Below are positions 59,101 through 64,000 of a stretch of 64,000 nucleotides of DNA, piece after piece. Source of the stretch: Fluviicola sp. XM-24bin1 (lineage in GTDB: Bacteria; Bacteroidota; Bacteroidia; Flavobacteriales_D; Crocinitomicaceae); assembly GCA_003149635.1 (NCBI GenBank), contig QCWI01000007.1, positions 62,001-126,000 on the forward strand. The letters run 5' to 3'. Every line of letters begins with the position of its first letter. Position 1 is the first letter of the stretch. The notes below the pieces were generated by a model. The model searched no databases. It was not told where the DNA came from and worked only from the letters and a program-made list of their open reading frames with translations. The translations under genes and the position numbers were made by a program.

Positions 59101-59256
59101 GCCATTAAAGGCTTCATCTTCGCCTTGATGATTGGTGTGATTGTCGGGACATACTCTTCTGTATGTATTGCAACGCCAGTATTGATTGACTTCTCAGGAA
59201 TGAGAAAGTCGAAAAAATCGGCTGAAAAGAAAGAAGTTGCTGCCGCAGACGCATAA
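56104..59256 (+). CDS. secD: Fused protein translocase subunit SecDF
   Basis: 1050 aa, the Bacteroidota SecD-SecF fusion. N-terminal helix, large periplasmic P1 (about 120-560, with an acidic D/E/T-rich insert near 300-355), SecD membrane half with [26 protein letters not shown] (helix 4, D for proton use). SecF part from about 720: [18 protein letters not shown] and [24 protein letters not shown], the conserved motif. Uses proton motive force to pull proteins out of the Sec channel. Own promoter and terminator. Confidence 0.97.
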   Translation: [1050 protein letters not shown]

Positions 59257-59279
59257 ACAACCGATTCCATAATTTTAAA

Positions 59280-59312
59280 AACCTCTCGTCTATTCGGCGG
59301 GAGGTTTTTTTA
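59280..59312 (+). terminator. Terminator of secDF
   Basis: ACCTCTCG and CGGGAGGT around a loop, followed by seven T's (59305-59311). 24 bp past the stop. Confidence 0.88.
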
Positions 59313-59313
59313 T

Positions 59314-59734
59314 GTTCTTTTGGCTTGATCCAAAAGAACGAAAAGGTCAAGAGGTGTTTTAAGCCATTCGGCGCACGCACAGAAAAACTGAATCTAACGA
59401 AGTGGTGGATTATCATCCAAACGACAAGCGCCTTCGAATATTCAGTAATTTTCTGCGCTTTGCTTCTTCCGAATTTCGCAAAACACCTCGGTATTTCGGA
59501 ATAACAATTAGTGCCTCCTTAAATATCTATATAAGTCTAAAATTTAGAGAGCGCCTAGCAGGTTCTTGCGTATTTGGGTGCGAAAAAGTCTTTGAACGAA
59601 GCCATGTTTGAGCCTGACATTTATTGGCAGGCGAGTTTGGCGGATGTGAATAGAGTTTGAGCTTTCCAAAAGCAAGGTTCTGCAGCGCTAAGCGTCCTTT
59701 TTGCTCAACTTTTTTGACGCCCAAAAAAAGTTGA
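59314..59734. repeat. Intergenic repeat-like element with terminal hairpins
   Basis: Left end: GTTCTTTTGG-CTTGAT-CCAAAAGAAC (59314-59339), perfect 10-bp arms. Right end: TCAACTTTTTTG (59705-59716) and CAAAAAAAGTTGA (59722-59734), arms differing by one A. The 365 bp between have no credible gene. Hairpins of this wording recur between genes in Bacteroidota genomes as I recall, which suggests a non-coding mobile or repetitive unit. Confidence 0.5.
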
Positions 59735-59765
59735 AATCCAACGGTATGGATTTTGCATACGTTAT

Positions 59766-59855
59766 ATGTATAAGAGAGAGAAAATGATTGTACTTGTAGG
59801 CATAGTGGTAGTAATGATTGTGGGGAATTGGCTCCTCGGAATCTACGTGAACTAA
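59766..59855 (+). CDS. Possible 29-aa membrane microprotein
   Basis: ATG 59766: MYKREKMIVLVGIVVVMIVG then NWLLGIYVN and TAA. Basic N-terminus plus one helix ending in a charged or polar tail. An inner in-frame ATG at 59784 exists. Chance is not excluded at this size, though the hydrophobic run is uninterrupted for 19 residues. Confidence 0.35.
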   Translation: MYKREKMIVLVGIVVVMIVGNWLLGIYVN

Positions 59856-59953
59856 ATACTATTCCTCTGATTCTTTCGTTTTCAGAATAACAACGCACTT
59901 ACTTTCTTCAAACGCCGTCTTCCGATTTAACACTTTTTTAGTTAATTTGGTTT

Positions 59954-62398
59954 ATGCGCTTCCTTTGCCTCAACGAAAGAGTTGCTCTTTGCACTCTTGC
60001 TTTCTTATTTCTAACTACTTATACGTCCGTCGCTCAAATGGAGCAAATGGACAGCACCATGCAAATCAAGCGGTTCTCGTATGAAGACTTAAACAGCGAA
60101 CGCTTCGAGAAATACAAAAAATCCTCTTCCACCAACCGATTGGCGGAGAATCCAGATGATTTGACGCAGGAAGTAATCATTATCGATGGAGAAGAAATCC
60201 GGAAGTTTGGCCATACCACTTTGGTGGATGTATTGAAGACCATTCCTGGATTCCGTACATCGCAACCCGGAAATGCCATTGAAGGTGAAACTTTCTTAAT
60301 GCGCGGATTGTTGGGGAACGATCACACAAAAATTCTAATCAATGGGATTCCGATCAAACCGGAAGCCGTGAAATCCATGCCGATTTCTGCGCAATTGCCC
60401 ATTCGACATGCCGAGTACATTGAAATTGTGCAAGGGCCATCTTCCGCAGCTTATGGTTCTGATGCTATGGCTGGGGTAATCAACATTGTATTGCCTGAAG
60501 TAGACCGTCCCGTATTTGCTTGGGCGGATGTAAGCGGTGTTACGCCGGCAACTACAGACATCAACCTAACTCTGGGCGGAATGGCAGGTAAAGGAAAGAA
60601 TATTTTAAACTATCAAATTTTCGCATCCAGTCAGACGGCGGCAAATTTGAACATACGTTTCAGACGCGATGAAATTTTGATTGACAGAGATACTTTGAAT
60701 CCTTGGGAACAAATCTATTTCTTACAGGATAAAGATGATAGTTTGGTTCCTGAAGTCAATAGTTTATACAAAGGAAGCCGACTTATTGGAGGAAATTTCC
60801 AATTCAGAGGATTTGAGTTGTTCGCTATGAACATGTATCGCGAGGAGCATTCGGCTTTAGGTGCGGATCCTCTAGCAATTTCATACTCTGACCCTACCAC
60901 AACGATAGGTGAGAGTATCAACTCTATTGGTTTGCGTCACATCTTCGATAATCGGAAACGTTACAGCCAGCGAGTTTCGGTTTCAGCTATGTACTATCAG
61001 ACTTTGGAGAATTCATCGTACATCGCGATTCGCGATTCGTTATCGTCGGGTCAAAACTTCATTTTTGGACGCTCTTTGGATCTCAGGGCAGACTATCAAG
61101 GGATTGTGCGCCTGAATGATCAATTTAAAATGGCATTTGGTACAACAGGTCAATACAGCGTTTCCAACCCGTGGACAAGTTACTTAGGTCGACGTTTTCA
61201 TTTAGAAGGAAACTCGTTCGATTTCACTGGCATGGATTTGAACCCAGAAACTCCAGCCGCTTTGGAGACGGCGTCAGATACCAATAGTGCCATAGGTGAT
61301 AACAACTGGATTCCAAAGCATACGGTTGCGAATCTTGCTGGATTTTCACATTTCCTATACAAGGCCAAGGGAGGCAAATTGAGCTTAGAAGGAGCAGCAC
61401 GAATTGACTTCAATACGGAAGATGGGATTCACTTTACACCGCAAGTAGGGATGGTATATCGTCCAGTAGAGAAATTGAAGTTGGTGGTGAATTATGGCCG
61501 TGGTCACCGTGCACCAAGGTCGTATCATATTTACAGTAGATATACGCAACCTTATGCCGAGATTCGTCAAGATGCAATAGCTGCTGGACCTCCGCCACCT
61601 CCACCACCCGCTATTCCAGCAATACCCAATCAACAGTTTTTCTCAGCAATGGAATTACGAAGAGAACGTGATACCTTACGAACAGAATTCTTGCAAGGAG
61701 GAGAAGTGAGAGCGGTATGGAAAGCTTCACCAAGCTTACGCGTTTCCGCACGATATTATTTGCATTTTATGGAAAATCGTTTGACGCGTTTCGCAGCAAT
61801 TACAGAGCCTCCGATTAATCAAGGGCCGATAGGTGAATTCCAATTTGCACCGGATTCCATACCAGTGGGATATGGATACTATAACAACCGAACTTCTGGA
61901 GCGTATTCATTCTTACAAGCTGGGATGGTAACCATCGACTATGTTAAAAACTGGAGAGAATTGTCTCTTCGCGCAATGGGATCTTATGAATTCGCTGCAG
62001 GTTACGAAGAAATTGAGGGAGAGGAAAACCAGCAAGAGTCTGTTGAGCGTTCAGCCGATTATAGATACATGCCAGTGCACTCCATTAAAGCGAATGTAAG
62101 TTTGGCATATAAAGGATTTACATTTTCAATACACAACAACTTGATCGGTTACTTTACCTCAGATATTGTTGTGAATGGGAAAAGAGTATTGTACGAAGAA
62201 TTCGAAGGATGGAATCACAATCTTGATATTCTCGTTCACAAAGATTTGTTCCGACAATTAAGTTTGTTTGTTGGTGCCTACAACGTTTTAAATTCAATCC
62301 AATCAGGTATTGAAAGCTCCACCTTGTCAAATACATGGAATTACAATCCGCAGTATGGGCGCTTGTTTAAATTTGGACTAAACTTCCGATTGAATTGA
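59954..62398 (+). CDS. TonB-dependent outer-membrane receptor
   Basis: 814 aa. Signal peptide (LCTLAFLFLTTYTSVAQ). Plug domain (about 65-180): VLKTIPGFRTSQPGNAIEGE, ILINGIPIKPEAVKSM, IEIVQGPSSAAYGSDAMAGVI. The rest is a 22-strand barrel ending in RLFKFGLNFRLN. It lacks the N-terminal CarboxypepD-like domain and carries a proline-rich loop (GPPPPPPPAIPAIPNQQ). Imports an unknown ligand (metal chelate or vitamin) with TonB energy. The following gene begins inside its stop. Confidence 0.93.
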   Translation: MRFLCLNERVALCTLAFLFLTTYTSVAQMEQMDSTMQIKRFSYEDLNSERFEKYKKSSSTNRLAENPDDLTQEVIIIDGEEIRKFGHTTLVDVLKTIPGFRTSQPGNAIEGETFLMRGLLGNDHTKILINGIPIKPEAVKSMPISAQLPIRHAEYIEIVQGPSSAAYGSDAMAGVINIVLPEVDRPVFAWADVSGVTPATTDINLTLGGMAGKGKNILNYQIFASSQTAANLNIRFRRDEILIDRDTLNPWEQIYFLQDKDDSLVPEVNSLYKGSRLIGGNFQFRGFELFAMNMYREEHSALGADPLAISYSDPTTTIGESINSIGLRHIFDNRKRYSQRVSVSAMYYQTLENSSYIAIRDSLSSGQNFIFGRSLDLRADYQGIVRLNDQFKMAFGTTGQYSVSNPWTSYLGRRFHLEGNSFDFTGMDLNPETPAALETASDTNSAIGDNNWIPKHTVANLAGFSHFLYKAKGGKLSLEGAARIDFNTEDGIHFTPQVGMVYRPVEKLKLVVNYGRGHRAPRSYHIYSRYTQPYAEIRQDAIAAGPPPPPPPAIPAIPNQQFFSAMELRRERDTLRTEFLQGGEVRAVWKASPSLRVSARYYLHFMENRLTRFAAITEPPINQGPIGEFQFAPDSIPVGYGYYNNRTSGAYSFLQAGMVTIDYVKNWRELSLRAMGSYEFAAGYEEIEGEENQQESVERSADYRYMPVHSIKANVSLAYKGFTFSIHNNLIGYFTSDIVVNGKRVLYEEFEGWNHNLDILVHKDLFRQLSLFVGAYNVLNSIQSGIESSTLSNTWNYNPQYGRLFKFGLNFRLN

Positions 62399-64000
62399 GA
62401 ATACTCATCGTCATAGCGTTCATTATTGGAGCACAATTAGCTTGGTCGCAGGATTTCCGAATCAATGAGTCGGAGAGAACGATCGCGAATGTCGATAGAT
62501 ACAACCAGAAAGCGAAGAACAGTTCCAACAGAGATACGACTTTCTTCTGTTACTACCGAGCGGTCGAAATTGCCCGGTCTATGTTGTATTACGAAGGGGA
62601 ATTGTTCGCTTGTCAAGGATTGGCAGAGTATCATAAAAACGACGTGGTTTTTGACAGTCGTTTGGAGTACACATACAGAATTGTTCAGATTCAAGAAAAG
62701 CGTGGCTCAGCAGAAGAGAAAGCGGCTGCGTATCAGCAATTAGGTTTGTTGTATTTCGATGAGAAAATCTACAAGAAGGCATTAGAAAATTTCAGTCAAG
62801 GTTTTGAATTGGCAGGAATTTCCATGCGTTCGAAATACGATGCCGGAATTTGGCTCACGCGCTCTTTTCAGTATGCGGATCAAGTGGATAGTGCTTTGAT
62901 AATTGCGGCAAAACTGGAAGCGGAGGAGAATCGTCTTTCCGATTTTCAGCGCATTGCCTTATACAAGGAGAAGGCTGAGATTTACCATAATTTGGGCGCT
63001 TATCCTCAGGAATTAGGGACGTATCAGGAGATCGTGAAGATTGCTTCTGGTACAGCGTACAGCGAATTTGTTCCCATTGCGTGGAACAATATCGGATTTG
63101 TAAACAAGTTCCTGTACAATGAGAAACAGGCAAAAAGTGCATTTCTGAATACCATCAGGACAGCAGGATCGAAAGATACAGAACTAAAAGCTGCCGCTAA
63201 TTATAACCTGGGGTTGATCCTACACAATGAAGGAAAATCGGATTCGGCGATGGTCTGTTTCAAGGAGGCCTATAAAATGTACCGAGACCTCACAGATTGG
63301 AAATCGCTAGCAAGTTGTCAGAACATGATGTCCTTGAGCTATTTCCACAGCAGCGATCCTTTCAATGCGCAACAAGCGTTGAATGCCGCATTTGATCTCG
63401 AAAGAAAGTACGGTCTGAGAGCGGAAGAGGCCAAAAGTCATGAGATTCAATCCATGTACTACGAAGACCAATTCGATTACGAAAGCAGTCTCGCGAGTTA
63501 CAAAAAATACCTTTCCATAAGGGACTCTCTTTTAACGCTAGAACGAACAGAGGAAGATCGATTAAAGTCGTATCAATATCGGGCAGAGCAACTTGAAAAG
63601 CAATTGAGAGTTGTTTGGGCAAAGAATGAGATTGATATCATTAGTTTGGCGGAAGAACGCGCCAGAATGGCTGCCGAAAGAGAACGCGCGGATAGAAGAG
63701 AAAAAGAGCAACAATTGAAATTTTCTCAGGAGCAAGCTAAGGCTCGGTTGTATCGTTTGCAACAGGAACAAGCCCAACGAGAGCTGAAAGAACGAGAGTT
63801 GCAATTGGCGCTGAACGAGAATAAATTGAAGCAACTCGCGCTAGAGGCAGAGCAGAATGAAAGGAAACGAATTGAGGACGAAAAGAAGTTCTTGGAAGAG
63901 AGAGCAGAACGTGAAAGGCTCTTGCGTGAAGCAGAAGAGCAACGACGTAGTGCAGAGCAGCGCGAATTCCGTAACAGATTGCAATTAATCTTTGGGGTAT
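62395..64000 (+). CDS. TPR/coiled-coil sensor-like protein, 3' end outside window
   Basis: The frame opens at TTG 62395 overlapping the receptor stop (TTGA) and runs to the window end, 535 codons. A signal peptide follows the TTG directly (LRILIVIAFIIGAQLAWSQ), which supports this start over ATG 62581. Residues about 70-370 are tetratricopeptide repeats (YQQLGLLYFDEKIYKKALEN, YNLGLILHNEGKSDSAMVC); about 375-530 form a charged coiled coil (ERADRREKEQQLKFSQEQ); the last residues RLQLIFGV begin a membrane helix. In Bacteroidota this plan precedes a histidine kinase, SpoIIE phosphatase or cyclase domain; which one is not visible. Confidence 0.85.
   Translation, partial: MRILIVIAFIIGAQLAWSQDFRINESERTIANVDRYNQKAKNSSNRDTTFFCYYRAVEIARSMLYYEGELFACQGLAEYHKNDVVFDSRLEYTYRIVQIQEKRGSAEEKAAAYQQLGLLYFDEKIYKKALENFSQGFELAGISMRSKYDAGIWLTRSFQYADQVDSALIIAAKLEAEENRLSDFQRIALYKEKAEIYHNLGAYPQELGTYQEIVKIASGTAYSEFVPIAWNNIGFVNKFLYNEKQAKSAFLNTIRTAGSKDTELKAAANYNLGLILHNEGKSDSAMVCFKEAYKMYRDLTDWKSLASCQNMMSLSYFHSSDPFNAQQALNAAFDLERKYGLRAEEAKSHEIQSMYYEDQFDYESSLASYKKYLSIRDSLLTLERTEEDRLKSYQYRAEQLEKQLRVVWAKNEIDIISLAEERARMAAERERADRREKEQQLKFSQEQAKARLYRLQQEQAQRELKERELQLALNENKLKQLALEAEQNERKRIEDEKKFLEERAERERLLREAEEQRRSAEQREFRNRLQLIFGV

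Noticed and set aside
59402-59611. 69-aa frame in the intergenic element
   Set aside because: No plausible start context, composition random, crosses element-like sequence with no conservation clue.

Overview
The window is a chromosomal segment of a Bacteroidota bacterium, most likely Flavobacteriales (Crocinitomicaceae/Cryomorphaceae-like). This is inferred from three proteins with type IX secretion (T9SS) C-terminal domains, a fused ccoN-ccoO, the ccoS-NO-Q-P-G-H order, SecD-SecF fusion, a fused alpha/beta 2-oxoacid dehydrogenase E1, an Ala/Glu-extended S16, lack of Shine-Dalgarno sequences, and many upstream matches to the Bacteroidota -7 element TAnnTTTG. I see no tRNA, rRNA, CRISPR array, prophage or transposase gene.

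Layout. 1-1582: 3' part of a giant adhesin-like T9SS substrate with an in-frame TAA. 1636-4132: lipoprotein, ECF sigma factor and a membrane/beta-barrel protein in one operon. 4133-4702: gene-free, hairpin-rich stretch bounded by 13-bp direct repeats. 4703-7971: GreA-like protein, glycosyltransferase, cysteine desulfurase, YdeI-like protein. 8100-9930: lipoprotein and VWA protein. 10019-20753: cbb3 oxidase (ccoS, ccoNO, ccoQ, ccoP, ccoG, ccoH), a TauE/SafE-like protein, the copper ATPase ccoI and hemN. 20949-21638: Crp/Fnr regulator. 21705-24192: paaABC with a GreA-like gene inserted. 24363-27997: DUF983 protein, then a sulfotransferase / 57-aa protein / phosphatase-TPR operon. 28073-35795: T9SS protein, aminotransferase, dipeptidase, Skp-like chaperone, GNAT, S9 peptidase, small genes. 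36009-37988: rpsP-rimM-trmN. 38080-41096: thioredoxin, AhpD-like, AraC regulator, membrane proteins. 41199-43077: second ECF sigma factor followed by one gene split into three frames. 43136-46297: thioredoxin-fold protein and E1 dehydrogenase. 46603-54203: T9SS protein and a surface-glycan gene cluster. 54205-59256: a lipidated SecD-like paralogue (split by TAA), an exported protein and SecDF. 59314-59734: intergenic repeat-like element. 59954-64000: TonB-dependent receptor and the start of a TPR sensor protein that runs out of the window.

How the parts connect. Four 14-bp FNR/CRP-type palindromes (upstream of ccoS, hemN, the DUF983 gene and a thioredoxin-fold gene) sit at the same distance, 36.5 bp, from a TAnnTTTG-like -7 element. 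With the Crp/Fnr gene next to hemN this suggests an oxygen- or redox-responsive regulon read by class-II activation.

The most unusual gene content is a TM-less lipoprotein resembling the periplasmic P1 region of SecD, encoded two genes upstream of the real SecDF. Four coding regions carry disruptions (two in-frame TAA, two +1 shifts at A7 and A8 tracts). These may be true pseudogenes, slippage sites or assembly errors, and read-level data are needed to decide.
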